A stretch of 64,000 nt of DNA from Rhizoctonia solani (lineage: Eukaryota; Basidiomycota; Agaricomycetes; Cantharellales; Ceratobasidiaceae): the NCBI RefSeq assembly GCF_016906535.1, contig NC_057376.1, positions 1,116,001 to 1,180,000 on the forward strand, read 5' to 3'. A program made the position numbers and the translations under genes. Every line of letters starts with the position of its first letter. Within the stretch, counting starts at the first letter, position 1. The notes under the pieces were generated by a model. The model was not told the DNA's origin. It was given only the letters and a program-made list of their open reading frames with translations, and did not search any database. Below, one piece after another: positions 11,480 to 23,654 of this stretch.

Positions 11480-13924
11480 TTAATTCGGCACAGTTGATGA
11501 GGGTAAACTTACTTCGAAACGTGGCGCTACAAATTGGAGGATAGGTATGATGAGGGCGGTTACTCCTACCACAATCGCAGCCTCGACCCCGAATACTTGT
11601 AGAGCGCCTGAATGCTCAGCCCAGGGTACTTGATAGTATCCGACCGAAAACCCGCCCAATACTCGCGCCCAATTCAATAACGCCGAAATCTCACCTTGTC
11701 GCCCAGGAAGGAGATCTGAGCAATAGGCGTACATCGAAGTGACCTGCAGTATGTAAAATCGATTGAGCCCTTGCTTTAGAAAATGGACTCACGATGAGCA
11801 TAACACCGAATACAAGCTATTCGAGGGTCAGCCTGGTCTAATCTTCAATGTTGTAGCGCATGTATGCGTACCATGCCCCATCCAAAAATGACACCAGCAA
11901 TAGACAGCAGCTTTCCAAGGCTGGCGCCCACTGTGATGAGACCAGCGGTGGCCCAAAAGCTTCCGATGTAGGGTACTATAAGACGAGCTGCCAGGAAACA
12001 AACATATTAATCAAATGGTAACACGACGTAAATGGAAGAAATACCTTCAGGTCGAAACACACCATGATGCTGTGCTCAAAATGATCAGTTTCTGGTCGAA
12101 CTCTATGTTACTAAAGTGGGACTTGCGCGCTTTATGTACCACCGAGCGACAAAGTCGTTCAGCCAGTGTCCCACAAGCTCTCCAAGTAGTGCAGCCACAA
12201 TAGGAGTCAAGTACATCGCCGAGCTCTGGTCACTGTTCATTCCGTATCCTAGTGGTGGGGGAGTTTGTAGGAAGATAACGAGCGTAACGTTAATTCCAAT
12301 CGTCCAACCAAAGGTGATCCCTAAGGAAGTCTTAAATGAATAATGACCAGAGTTTGTTTTCGCCCCCCTAATTGTGAGTACTTACCCATGAAGATGCATG
12401 CCAGCAGCATTCTAGGGTTCAATAGCGTCTCTAAAGGACGCCACATAGCAGTTGAGATAGGTACCCGGTACTTGTACATCTTGGCTCCAGTAATTCCTAC
12501 CAATGTTTCAAACCGATATCGTAGGCCTTTGGTCGGTGGTGTAGGAGCTGGGAAGTATTTGCGGTCGTACATGCTGGGAAGGGTTGAGAATAAACCTTTA
12601 CTGGGTTCAATAAAATTTACTTACGGCTCGTCCAGGAATAGCACGATAAGAAGTAGAATGATGCCAGAGTATCTGATTGGAAAGAATGTTAGCGCCGATT
12701 TTTGAAGTATTTATCCCTAGTTTTTTTTATCGTACATGCACCCAATACCATACGCCCATCTCCAAGTTTGCCTTTCAACGAGAAATCCGAATAAAAATGG
12801 CCCTTTTTATTAAATGAGCCATGATAACCGATAGCCAGCAAGGTCAAACTTACCTAGGAACGGACTGACAACAAAGCTAAAAGTCCAAATGTTAACTTTT
12901 CGTGCCTCTTGGTGCCAGAAAAATATATCCTTGATGAAATATAGGCCTGTATGTAGGTGGTTAAATGGTGTTGTATTATAGCAAAAGAGGTATTGTGGCC
13001 TACCAACGACCTGAGGAGCCGTACTATTGTCAAATATTTTTACAATTCATCAACAGTCACCAATAACTAGACAGAATGTACGCACGAAAAGAAGCTTTGA
13101 AGGCATCGCGTAGCGGCAAAAACGTTCAAGGTTGGCGCAACAGTGCATCCAATCAGAAAACCAAGGCCAAAAACCTGAACCATCCTAGTTACGTTAGCTC
13201 TGTCCAAGGTATTAACCAAATGCTTACCTGTGACCAAAATAGCACAGGTAATCTTCCGAATGATGAAATCAGAATCACTGCCAGTACACCCCCTGGACCA
13301 AGACTGGACACATGACCCGGAAGGAGCCTGCATTAGCCCGCCTTTGAAACATTTAGCCAGCCGACTTACAGGAATATAGACCAATTGGAGGTTCTGAAAG
13401 TTTAGTTAGAGCGCCAGGCTTGTGTATACTGCATCGGGGGAACTCACAGGTTGTTTACATTGTTAACTGTGGTATCGAATTCTTTTGAAAGAGGGAACAG
13501 AGATGCGATTCCGATGCTGGAGCTAAAGTCAGGTATCACAGTGGCCAAAGAAATAATAGCCAAAGTGTATCCCTTCTTAAAAGCCGACCACTGACGAGGA
13601 AACTAGGTGAGCAACCTGTCTGTAGGATCTGAATTCAAGCAAGGAACATACATTCAGGGGATCATTAGAATCTTCCCGTGGTTGTGGCCACAAGATATAT
13701 GAGCCGTCATCCGTGGTCTTCAGAGCGGATGCGACTTCGGACCCATACTCCCTCTCTGCCTCTTTCACGTCGACCACTAGACGATGGTCAACTCCGTGTT
13801 CTTGGCCGTCGTGTAGTCGTTGTATTGTCTGTATGCGGCTAGCAAGGGTCCTGTTTTCAACATGTTCGGAGGGCAGTTTCGCCTCGGAATTGAAAGATTC
13901 ATGTTCATTGTCCTGATTGGCCAT
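11480..13924 (-). CDS. MFS transporter (DHA1-like, unknown substrate)
   Basis: This is a twelve-helix type major facilitator broken by about twelve short introns. From ATG 13924 a hydrophilic cytosolic N-terminus (MANQDNEHESFNSEAKLPSE through REDSNDPLN) leads into WSAFKKGYTLAIISLATVI, the usual DPxNW entry to the first membrane helix of fungal DHA1-type carriers. Helix 2-3 carries SSLGPGGVLAVILISSFGR followed by LPVLFWSQ, the motif A region, and helix 4 has GFLIGCTVAPTLNVFAATR. The C-terminal half shows LPGRQGEISALLNWARVLGG and VGYYQVPWAEHSGALQVFG, both common in this family, then VTALIIPILQF. The last codons are uncertain: the frame stops at 11480, or an alternative exon could end near 11430. 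Substrate is unknown. A TATA-like box lies 75 bp upstream. The gene is divergent from the LYAR-like gene. Confidence 0.85.
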
Positions 13925-14415
13925 GTCGTATCACAAAGGCGACTGGGAGGTCGGCTGGGAGAAAGAGAGATGAATGCTGGTGCAAGATTTCAATGCCTTT
14001 ATATGACAGGCGTACGACATACATATATTTTAGCCTAGCCTTCGGCTTTCATTTCACCATAGGACTTATTCTGGGAGGCAAAGGGACGGGAAGCTATGAG
14101 AAAACAAGAAGGTGTCAAGGACACGAGTCTCACATCCAATGACAGCTCGTCCCGCAAATTCCTTCCGCTGAAGAGACTGTTGAAGCAAGCGAAGTAAGCG
14201 TCGAAGTTTAGACTAGATAAGATGTATTCTATGGGGCAGGATTCTCTTATGCGAACATATGGTACGCTTATCGACAGTGTGAGGGGAGTAGGATGAGATA
14301 AGCAATTGAATGCCTTCTTCGATCACGTGCCGATCACTCAAGGCAAATTAATCTACCGGTGATTTATTTTTTGGATCATCGGGTTCTATACCGTCCCACA
14401 TTTCTTGGTTCAAAG
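13925..14415. other. Divergent intergenic region (MFS / LYAR-like)
   Basis: These 491 bp between two divergent start codons should hold both promoters. Besides the TATA box near 14000 nothing further can be supported. Confidence 0.5.
13997..14004 (-). promoter_or_regulatory. TATA box of the MFS gene
   Basis: TATAAAGG on the minus strand, 73-80 bp upstream of the MFS ATG at 13924. Motif and spacing fit a core promoter; there is no other evidence. Confidence 0.45.
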
Positions 14416-16133
14416 ATGGTTTCTTTCCAGTAAGTTGTCACCACCCTTGTTGGACACTACGAGCAAATATTACACGTATTGAATATCATTCCATAGGTGC
14501 GATGGTGAGTGTTGACAATCATGCGTACTTGGTCGGAAATGGCTAACAGCTGCGCCTGTTCTGATTAGGCTGCCAGGATGTGGTTAAAAAGCCCAAGCTC
14601 GATTCTCATGGTGCCAGGTGCTACGCCTCCTTTACTTGTATAGACTGTAGCAAAACGTTTGCTGGCCCAGCACAATGGAAGGGACACACATCTTGTATAT
14701 CTGAGGAACAGAAGTACCACAAGAGTGTTTATCAGGAGCCAAGGGTGAGTCCTGCTGTTACCGTACGCATACGGAAACGATGCTTACAGGTGGGTAGGGT
14801 CGAGGCAGAGGGCGTGGTCAACGAGGTGGGTGGGGAGGCCGAGGTGGCGGACGTCCCTCGTACGCAGGCTCGGGAGAGAACGCTATTCCACTTGGCCCAC
14901 AAGTCAACGCATGGACCGCTCCACCTCCCGACCCTGTGAATAACGAACCGTTCAACTCGAACAATTGGACCGCAAGTCCCGACGAAGTAGCCACAGCAAA
15001 GCAGGTATTTAAGCTATGATTATGTGAAAGATGACTTCTTTCTAACGCGTATTGGCTTAGACCCCGGCCGCCACCACCTCGTCAATCAATGGGAATCCTG
15101 AACCCGAGAAGAAACCCAAAAAATCTAAAAAGAGAAAAGCCGAAGACGGCGAGGCGGCGGAGCCTGTTAATACCGAGCCTACGCCCGAAGAGCCGGCCAA
15201 AAAGAAGAAAAAGAAACATACCGACGAGCCAGTCGTTGAGCCCACTGCAGAGGACCTGGCTCAACCGGAAACCAAAGACAAAAGAAGAAAAAGTCTCGAA
15301 AGTCCGAAGGGGGAAGCAACGATACGCCGGCGGCTCCCAATGGCGGCGTCGATCCGGACGCCACTATGGCAGATGCTGTAGTAGAACCCGCTACGAAGAA
15401 AGAGAAGAAGAAGTCGAAAAAGTCTCACAAGTCCAAGCCCGCTGATACTGATGCTGACACCGCTCAAGAAATTGAGTTGTCTGGCATCATCAATGGCGAG
15501 ACCCCCGCAACTGTTCCACTTGCGACTTTTGTCAACGACAATGCGCCTCCTCCGATAAAGGTAACGGAAGAGTCCTCCAAGAAGAAATCTAAATCTACGG
15601 AGGTGGTTGCCGAACCGGAGCCAACTAGCAATGGTGTCGAATTGGCGAATGGGCATGGTGAACAAGGAAAGAAGGAAAAGGGGAGTAAGGGGGACAAGAA
15701 GAACAAGAAGAACAAGAAAGATAAGAAAAATAATCAGCCCGACGAAATTCATCAAGCTTCGCTAGTTGAACAGCCATCGACCTCCGAGCCTATCGTACCG
15801 AAGGAACAAGCGTTGGGTGGAAAAGATTTGATACCGGTTTCTACAATCGAGGCGACGGCTGAGAAGGAGAAAAAGGACAAGAAGGTTAAAAAGGACAAGA
15901 AATCCAAAAGTAACACGGATATGCTACCGGCGGTAGAGACCGCTCCTGCACTCGCTGAAATGCCTACGGTCGAATCCAAGAAGTCGAAAAAGCATAAATC
16001 CAAAAAGAAAGACGTCGACGAAGACCTCGTACCTGCTACTGAATCCGTATCGAATGGCGCTGCCGATTCTAAAGAGAAGCACAAGAAAAAGTCCAAACGA
16101 CGTGACAAGGAAGCTGAAGCCACTGCTGCCTGA
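14416..16133 (+). CDS. LYAR-type C2HC zinc-finger nucleolar protein with Lys-rich tail
   Basis: LYAR-family proteins are nucleolar, bind nucleic acid and act in ribosome biogenesis and growth control. The start ATG 14416 encodes MVSFQ; two introns (about 14431-14494 and 14503-14568) lead to CDGCQDVVKKPKLDSHGARC and CIDCSKTFAGPAQWKGHTSC. These are the paired zinc ribbons of the LYAR domain, ending in the family's CISEEQKYHKSVYQ. Next comes an RGG box (GRGRGRGQRGGWGGRGGGR), using an acceptor near 14797, and a PVNNEPFNSNNW segment. The remainder is a long Lys/Glu tail (KKPKKSKKRKAEDGEAAEP, KKNKKNKKDKKNNQPDEIH) typical of nucleolar proteins. At about 15230-15284 the frame must shift. Either a 53-nt intron with an unusual GTCGTT donor is removed, or one A is missing from the A-run at 15280-15283. 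Stop is TGA at 16131-16133. Confidence 0.85.
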
Positions 16134-16322
16134 TTTACAATATCTATCTGTTCTCGTACATTATTCAAGATGTTTTGTTCAATATGATCTGTAATTGGTA
16201 CATATATATACTCGTAAGGCCAAGGAACATATATCAGTCGTAGGTATTCAAAATACACAGCGCGAGAAACAGCCAACTACCTAAATTCCTTTCGCTACGA
16301 ATTAAAGCAATGAAAAACACAT

Positions 16323-17779
16323 CTAGAATGCCGTAGTAGAGTCAACCTCGATGGTCGGAACGATACTGGCAATGAACTTGAGGAATACGACGAGGTAGAA
16401 GTCGACCCGCATGCCTTCGGCCTCTTCTGCACCCTCTTCGCCCCCTGGCCCCAAAGTGGATCCCTTCTTAGGCTCCTCTGGTGCAGGAGTCGCTGAACTA
16501 CCCTTCCTCAATCCTAACCACTTGCGTTTACCTCCTTTAGAGCTCGAGGTCGTCCCTTGTCGTTTCTTCTGCTCCTCTACGACCCCTGCATTCATCCTCT
16601 CGATAACCTTCTTCATAACATCGGCGTGTTTGCAAGGGTGAACAGAAGCAGCAGACAGGCTAGAGATATGGGGGAAGGATTCAATGGTAACAGTCTTGAA
16701 TGCGTGATCGGCGGAAACGTCTTGGAATACTTGTGGGGGAGTGAGGGGCGTTCCGTTCTGTGTTCAAATGCTGAGAACGGCATATCGATTCGTTCAAAGG
16801 CAACGTACCTCGTCGAACCCGAGCAACCAGATTCTTGGAGTTTGGTAATATTTATCATAAGTAATCATAACATCGTAAGTTCGTACTTGAAGAAGATTGC
16901 CCTTAGCAACTTCGATCGGGGCGGCGGGCGTGGGTTTGGCAGTCGCCTCGTCGGCTGCCTCAAGCCCCTCTTCCTCCATGTCTGGGATGTCGTCAAAGTC
17001 TGGGGCATCTTGTTCAACCGATAGTGCATTCATATCCTTGGTGAGTTCGTTTGTGTTCCCATCAATGTCAGGAATATCGTGAATCTCTCCAGCCTTTGAG
17101 GCATCATCAGCTGCCGCTATGATCCGAATGAGTACAATAGGATTGATGCCTGCCACGCCTACTTACGACGACCCGCATGTGTTTGTACCCATTCATCGCC
17201 CTTTCCCGAATCTTCAGCAAAGGACAGGAGCTTCTCCGCATCCTCATCCGCGTCGGTATATGCGAGTGATGTTGCCCGGCGCAAACATGGGACTAGGACA
17301 AGATGTCAGGTGGTGCTAGGGTAATTTCAAGCTCGAGCGCCACATACCTTTACGAGTCACAAGGTATTGCTTGTCTGCTGGGAGATAATCGCGTGCCTTT
17401 GAAGCATCTCCCTTCTCCCTAAGCACTCAAATCAGAAAGAGCAGATTATACGGGCTATAGATCGACATACCAGGACCACACAGGGAACTTATAAGTAAGG
17501 AAGTCTCCAGCAGCCACGAATTCCTCTATTATAGAGTTAGCCCAGCCACGGTGTGCAACGGGAGCATGCGTACCAGGCGTTATCCTCCCATGCTCCTTGA
17601 ATTTGCTCTCTTTCAAGACCTGGGCTGCATGTTAGCCGTAGAGTCGCCACGGGGTGAATTACACCTACCGGGCTAATGTAATCGCGAACAGCCCAGAAGT
17701 GTGACTGACATCCCCTTAGTATTTTCCTATATCACATACCGCATATGAGACCCACCTGGATGGTATGAAGGGAGTTCAT
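16323..17779 (-). CDS. ATG3: Autophagy E2-like conjugating enzyme Atg3
   Basis: Atg3 accepts Atg8 from Atg7 and transfers it to phosphatidylethanolamine during autophagosome growth. ATG 17779 gives MNSLHTIQ, then (after an intron) [12 protein letters not shown] and [18 protein letters not shown], the conserved N-terminal amphipathic and E2 start. The acidic Atg7-binding flexible region follows ([33 protein letters not shown]). The E2 core reads [20 protein letters not shown] then RIWLLGFDE. The catalytic cysteine is in [17 protein letters not shown] (codons near 16640), and the C-terminal handle is [19 protein letters not shown]. Between the HPC helix and the final strand-helix lies a Ser/Gly/Lys/Glu insertion of about 45 residues that is not in the animal proteins as I know them. 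The product is about 355 residues. It converges with the LYAR-like gene (190 bp between stops). Confidence 0.93.
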
Positions 17780-18029
17780 GGCGATGATGGTACTCTGTAA
17801 CGCGTGAGGCGGAGCAGGAGTCGCGACTGGAGAAGGGCGTTTCTGAGCGTATTTGCTTCCGCATAGCACCCCTATGTCACCCAAACAGGAAGGACCCTGT
17901 GATCGTCAAACAAACTTTGCCAAATATATTTATTGCAGCGCACAAAGAACAGAGAGCTTGACCCGTTATTGGACGTATACGGCAAAGAACATAAGTTTAC
18001 CATGGGTCATATATTGGTGCAGTGTTATT

Positions 18030-19999
18030 TTAAGCTCTGCGTATGAATATTCCAGCACTTTTGTAGAGAATTCCGATTGTGCTTGTGAATAGCATGACAC
18101 CCGTAAAGATAATCAACGGCCCCTGGAATAGAATCATGAACATGACCCATGATTAAAGTTATGTCATTTAATTCTCACATAGTTTTTAAGACCATAGGCA
18201 TGTTTTCCATTGACCAACGCGGAGCGGAGTAGGCCAGTGGAGATCGGAGCTGCAAGTACATTCCCTACCCCTCGTCCTGCCACAAAGATAGACATAAGGC
18301 GGGCAATTGTCTGAGGATTATCCTCTGTACAAAATTATTTACTTCATACAATAATACACAATGATCTATACTTACGAGATAGGGTCGATGCAAATTTCGT
18401 CCAAAGGGCCGAGAAGCTAATAGCACTGATGTCAGGCCTTTGTAAATAACCTCGATTAACTCAAACCCACCCTCCGGCCAAGAATCCATACACAAGAGCA
18501 AAGGCTGCAAGCATCACAAGATTGGAGGCGAGCCCCCATAAGATAAGAACCGAAAGCGATGACCCGAGCATTGATGTGAGCATCACTATGCGCAGATCGT
18601 ATCTGTCGGATGCGAAGCCAATAGCGATGGAACCTGGGACAGCTGCAGCTATGATATGGTATCAAGCAGGTGTCAATAAAATGGTATAGGTTAGCACACG
18701 GGAACAACCAGAATTCACCATTCATTAGAGATACGACTAAAGTTCCTGAGGTAACACTGAGATTCATGTCTGACGCAAAGGCTGGACAGAAATAAGCGGA
18801 TCAGGTACCATGGTGACTAAATAGTATATTTACTCACTGGGGAGCCAAATGCCTGGTACAAAATTTCCGAGACCTTGTAGGAAATTTCCTGCAAATAACA
18901 CTATAAATTCTGGGTTTCGTAGGAAAGACCAGTCGGAACGTTGTTGTGGAATGATCAACGAAGATGGTGGTAGTCGACCCTTCACAAATGGTAGGGCGGC
19001 CGATAGTAGCAGAGCATAACCGATTGCCTTTAGGATTCATTGTTCGTTAAATGGGTCATTAGGTTAGGGCGAAGATAACATACGAGAGCGATAAAGGTTG
19101 TGCGAAGTCCATAAGCGATAAGCAGCTTCTCAACTACGAATGGTAAAACAACGCCACCGAGTCCGGTTCCCGAGAAAATTAAGCCATTGGCCTATTTTGA
19201 GGTTGTTTGTAAATAAGTACGCAGTTTGCGAGGATCCGATTATACTCACCAAACCTCGCCGCTCTTGGAACCACTCAAATACATACATCTGCATCGGGAA
19301 ATATACAATAGCTATGACGTTTATTAGGAGATGCATGAAGGGTTGCATAAATGAGAACACTCACTTCCTCCGATCGAATAGAGGATCCCCTGTGTGAGCA
19401 GCAAATGCCAAACTCGGGTTGAGAAAGCAGCCCCAATCATTGCAGCAACGCATAGAACTGCCCCAGCCCGCATCATATTCTGACGATGTTGCGGATATCT
19501 CGTCAAGAGAGGCATAACAAAGACTGAAGTAAGGTATATAATTCCAGAGGATAATGTACCAACCAGAGGAAGCAGGAATTCCTCTGGTCCATCAAATAGA
19601 TGATGGGTTGTGTAGTGATTCAGGAAAACGCCGTATGTGAATGGGAGGGCCCAGATGAGTAGTTCAACAAAGAAACCACCAGCTAGGAATGCGTATGCAT
19701 GAAAGCCTTTGTCCTGGTGGTATGGTTAGTAAAATGTGAGGGTGACTCCTCCATGCGACAGACCATGGGTGGAAGCTCTGCGGTGACATTGACTGGTCGA
19801 ACTTCGGTGGGTTCTACCAACCCTACAAGCCCGAGCTCCTCCTTGGACCCCTGTCTTGTCTGTGATCTGCTCTGTTCGCCTCCGCCATAATTAAGTCTAT
19901 CGCTTGCTTCACCATAACGTTCTATATAAATAAATCAAGAACAGCGCTTACGTTGGCAGTTCTATTTCCTCTAATGTCAAAGTTTGAGTAGCCGACATG
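18030..19999 (-). CDS. MFS transporter, monocarboxylate-transporter-like
   Basis: ATG 19999 starts MSATQTLTLEEIELPT, and a hydrophilic leader with GEQSRSQTRQGSKEELGLVG follows. The first membrane helix is FLAGGFFVELLIWALPFTYG, followed by VFLNHYTTHHLF; this helix-1 context is typical of fungal monocarboxylate-porter-like (SLC16-type) MFS proteins. Further helices include LVGTLSSGIIYLTSVFVMPL, VLCVAAMIGAAFSTRVWHLL, and ANGLIFSGTGLGGVVLPFVV (helix 5). The central loop has WSFLRNPEFIVLFAGNFLQG. The last helices include IAIGFASDRYDLRIVMLTS and GPLIIFTGVMLFTSTIGILY, then KSAGIFIRRA with TAA at 18030-18032. Introns are 45-65 nt, and the product is about 480 residues. Substrate is not determinable; relatives have been tied to monocarboxylate or unknown solutes. 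A TATA box sits 72 bp upstream of the ATG. Confidence 0.85.
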
Positions 20000-20070
20000 G
20001 CAAGTCTAGCTTGATGCGAAAACCAAGGGTTGGAGTAGAAATCGAGCTCTGAGTAGGCATGCACGAGGAG

Positions 20071-20078
20071 TATTTATA
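20071..20078 (-). promoter_or_regulatory. TATA box of the monocarboxylate-transporter-like gene
   Basis: TATAAATA on the minus strand, 72 bp upstream of the ATG at 19999. The match to consensus and the spacing are good. Confidence 0.5.
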
Positions 20079-20085
20079 TGAGACT

Positions 20086-20121
20086 AATTTGCCATACAAT
20101 TTGCCATCCAATTTGCCATCG
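20086..20121. repeat. Three direct copies of a 12-bp unit
   Basis: The unit AATTTGCCATNC/G occurs three times head to tail (20086-20097, 20098-20109, 20110-20121) with differences only in the last two or three bases. It lies directly upstream of the TATA box of the transporter gene, so it could be a repeated binding site or simple slippage. Confidence 0.75.
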
Positions 20122-20632
20122 CCTTCGAGTCAGCTGGCCCACGTCTGGATTCATTTGACCCAGAATTTGCAAAACCTGGATGCATGCGTGCCAAGGCCGC
20201 ATGCGGAGACAACCCAAGCCATGATAAGAGTGCTTTTTTTGATGATATAAATGGAAGCATGATAATAAAGAGGTCTGATGCATCACTCTGCCTGTGAATT
20301 GTATATAGAGCATTGGGCACTGTGCTTGATTATCCTTTCCTCGATTTCAGATGTCCTAATTATAAGCAAACAAGGCAATGCATGATCGTACTTCTCCAGT
20401 GTAATCGGTCCCTGCAGGATTCAGGCAGAATTCGGTGCACAAAAAAGCAGGTATCAACATCGACCTCCATGTTAGAAGACACAAAGTCATATTCGAAATT
20501 AAGTAAACCAAAGCCCAAAATAAACATTTGAAAATGTCTAAAATGATGCTACTTGTATATTCTGAGCGGAAAATTAATCTATACACCTTTTGGCTCAATG
20601 AACAGCGAGAATCATAATCGGGGTGAAAAGGG

Positions 20633-23347
20633 CTAATCAATCCTGATAGCCGAGTACAGTCTTCTCATCGACCAATATGTTGCGAGGAATCCTATGCTAC
20701 CCGTAATGAGGAAATCAAAGAGCGCAATTAGGAACAAATAGCCCGCATATAGGACTACACTCGAAAAGGAGTCAAGTGATAGGCGGGTAAGCCAGTAGAA
20801 AACTCCATATGCAAGTACCCAGAAGGCACTCCCACCGCCGATCATGAAAGCACGCCAATGCCAGCGATACTCTTCGGCGCAGAGCATAAAGTATGTGAAT
20901 AAGATTGTGACTGTTGCGGTCGTCAATAGGACTACGCCCGCCGTTAGGGCGATAAATCCAAATGCATAGTATGCGCGTGAAGCGAAGAGGCTCGAGAGCA
21001 CAAAATACAGCTCTACAAATGCCGCGCCTGTTAGAGAGTAAAGGGAGTTAGATGATATGTTTGATTATTTGCAGGATGAAATTACCAAATGGCAAAATGC
21101 CTGCAAGCAAGGAGGCGGACTTCACGGAACGATTTAGTGCTTATGTGCTGAAGTGTGCTAAACGTGACATACCCAGGGCTGTAGGTACCTTGGTGCAGGC
21201 GGGATTTGACGAGGAATTTGGTTTACGCGAACCGGATGTGATACAGCCTGTTCGAGTCATTGAGCATGTGTTAAGAGAGTAACCTTAAAAGACTTACCCC
21301 ATGCTTCCTTCCAAAGAACGAACCGATTGCAGAGAGGGGGGCCGAAATGACAAACCACAGTCCCACAATGGCCAGCATAGTACCTTTATAAAGCAAACAA
21401 GAGGAGTGTCTTGTTAGGAATCAATCTTGTAGGTAATTCTGTTCAGTTCTTACCCAGCGGTACTGCCCCTGATGAATCGGCGCCGATGAGGAATAGGTTG
21501 AGCAAGAAAACTACTGCAAATACAAACCTATACCGTGTGTCAGCCTTAATTATGAGACGATAGCATACTGTTGATTTGAACCGTACGTAGGTAGAATAGT
21601 TGCAGTAAGGAAGGTATTTTGCTTATGGTCGGTACCACCAATCGATGCATATACGCGGGCCGAAACATAACCCCCAACGCTTCCGAAGAAAGTCCAAAAT
21701 ACGATCATCATAGTGGCCAATGCACCTCTATTCGAGGGTGAAAGGAAGCCCAAAAGCGCGAATACTGTCCAGACAAGCCGAGTTTGGTTAGATATCGGGG
21801 GGAGGGGGGCAAGAAACTAAAGTAACCTACTCAGTGTTACGCCGACCATAACGCAAAGTTGGGCTCCATTCCCAACAAGCACGCTGAGAACCATTGGGAA
21901 TCTTGGAGAACGGAAAACTTCTCCATGTACCAATTTCCACCCAAAGTCCTCTTGCACATCTTCCTATGATACTAGTCAGTGAACGAACCACTATTGGTGC
22001 AGATGGTGAAACCTACACTCAGGTCGATAGCATTGTACCTTGAGATCTACCAATCCGAAGTTAGTAAGCGCTAAGGAGGAAAATCTCAGACGTACATCTC
22101 GAGAGACAGTGCGAACGAGAATCATAGAAACCATAACGCAGAGGAAAATCACTATGACCAACGAGTTGATCAAGCTGAACCAATGAATCTTCGGGTCGAA
22201 AATATGCAAATAATTGTCCCATCGTGTAGCCTAATAAATACCGTGCATATTAGAAAAGTAGTGTGAATGGGCTATAGGGGCTAACCCAAGGCGTATCTGA
22301 TTCCTGTATGCTATAGTCAACACACGAATTGCTTCAAAAATACCGTCAGGTGCGCACCTCCCAATGGATAGTGTAGGAATATGTTACGCTATTCTCTTGG
22401 TCTTCAGCTAGAACTAATGGTCGAGGTTTCTTGGCCGCACAGTCCAGTGTCTTTGCTGAGGAATGGGCAATGCTATAGACAATTTTAGTAATGTAATTGG
22501 CAAAAAAGCATTCACGCACCTTCTTGGCCAAACAACTACACCAACTACTCGGTAGTTGACATTGTCCCTCGTGTGATAGCTAGTAACTGAGATGAGGTTG
22601 CAGGCCGCAGCTCCATAGGAAATCAAACCCACTTGAGAACGATGTCATAGTGATTATGCAACGCAGGGTTGGTCTTGAACTCTTCCCTTTCATCATCTCC
22701 GAGATTGAATCCCATATCATAGAATATTTCCTTGGTTCTCTCGTCCTCCTTCATCTCCGCCGCAGGCAATCCGTCTACCAGCCAATTGATAGCATAATCC
22801 TCGCGAATGCGATCGTTAATAAATTTGGCATCTTTGGCCGGGACAGTTGCTGTGCAAATCGGCATGCAAGATTCATTTTTAAGCATCGTGAACTTTAAAA
22901 CTAGGGTTAGTGGGAAAAGGACGTCAGCGAAAGAGTCACTTGCCTCGATGGGCGAGTTATAGATACGATCTCCGAATAATATGGACCCGAGAGACTCCGG
23001 TTGTTTCTTTGGTCCATCTTTGGGTTCGCAGAAATGGAAAGCGGGGTCATAATAGTTGTCTGGTAATGCACATAGGTTAGTACAACGTTGTGATCGAATG
23101 ACGGAACCATACAATTAATCATTGATTTCTATTATTTCTTCAATTAGCTTGATCCGAGACGGCAGAGCCTTGTACGTACCAACTTCGAGTCGGCGCTGAG
23201 GACCATAGGCGTCAGTGCGTTAACATACAGCGGAACACGATCGTTGACATGGTAATCGCGTGGAGCTGTCCCAGGGAGATAGAACGCATTTGCGGAAGTT
23301 ATCAGTGAGCTCGCAGCTAAAGCAGCTGCCCAGAGCGTTGCAGCCAT
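20633..23347 (-). CDS. Transmembrane 9 superfamily protein (EMP70 family)
   Basis: TM9SF proteins are nine-helix endosome/Golgi membrane proteins involved in sorting of membrane cargo and in adhesion and metal phenotypes in fungi. ATG 23347 encodes a signal peptide ([20 protein letters not shown]) followed by [20 protein letters not shown] and YVNALTPM, the strict EMP70 N-terminal motif. The lumenal domain includes [18 protein letters not shown] and a [16 protein letters not shown] region. The membrane part has [20 protein letters not shown], then [20 protein letters not shown], and [20 protein letters not shown], the family signature loop. After a short 34-nt exon comes [20 protein letters not shown]. 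The C-terminus is [15 protein letters not shown] with TAG at 20633-20635; the last aromatic/basic residues are where COPI-binding KxD-type signals occur in relatives. Many short introns interrupt it; about 640 residues. Confidence 0.93.
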
Positions 23348-23654
23348 TCCAGTGAAGATCAGAGTTGGGTGACACGAAGCAGAAGGTGCAGTAACAAGTT
23401 ACCGTCACCAACAAGCGCCGGGCGCATCTTATAAGCTGCGGATTTATATTTGTAGCTACGACAGTACCAGGAAAGGGCGTTTCAGTGAACAAAAGCTGGT
23501 TGAGTTTCAGCCTGAAGGCATTAAGGGTATAGCATTCGCAGTAAGGTACGATACATAAAGAACATTATCGTTGAATAAAACCACGTCTACAAACCAGAAC
23601 CAATAAAATACACAAATCGAATCATGCATGCATACACATTTCAGACATAATGGT
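23348..23654. other. Intergenic, no gene seen
   Basis: These 307 bp between the TM9SF start and the stop of the NEDD1-like gene show nothing beyond the expected promoter and 3' sequences. Confidence 0.4.

Larger units (their letters stand above)
20000..20632. other. Intergenic region upstream of the MCT-like gene
   Basis: These 633 bp lie between the MCT-like ATG and the stop of the TM9SF gene, both minus strand. They hold the TATA box and the 12-bp triple repeat; the rest shows no gene I can support. Confidence 0.5.

Noticed and set aside
21052..21282. 76-residue plus-strand frame inside the TM9SF gene
   Set aside because: The minus strand here encodes the conserved [13 protein letters not shown] loop and a 34-nt exon, flanked by good splice sites, so the plus frame is a shadow.
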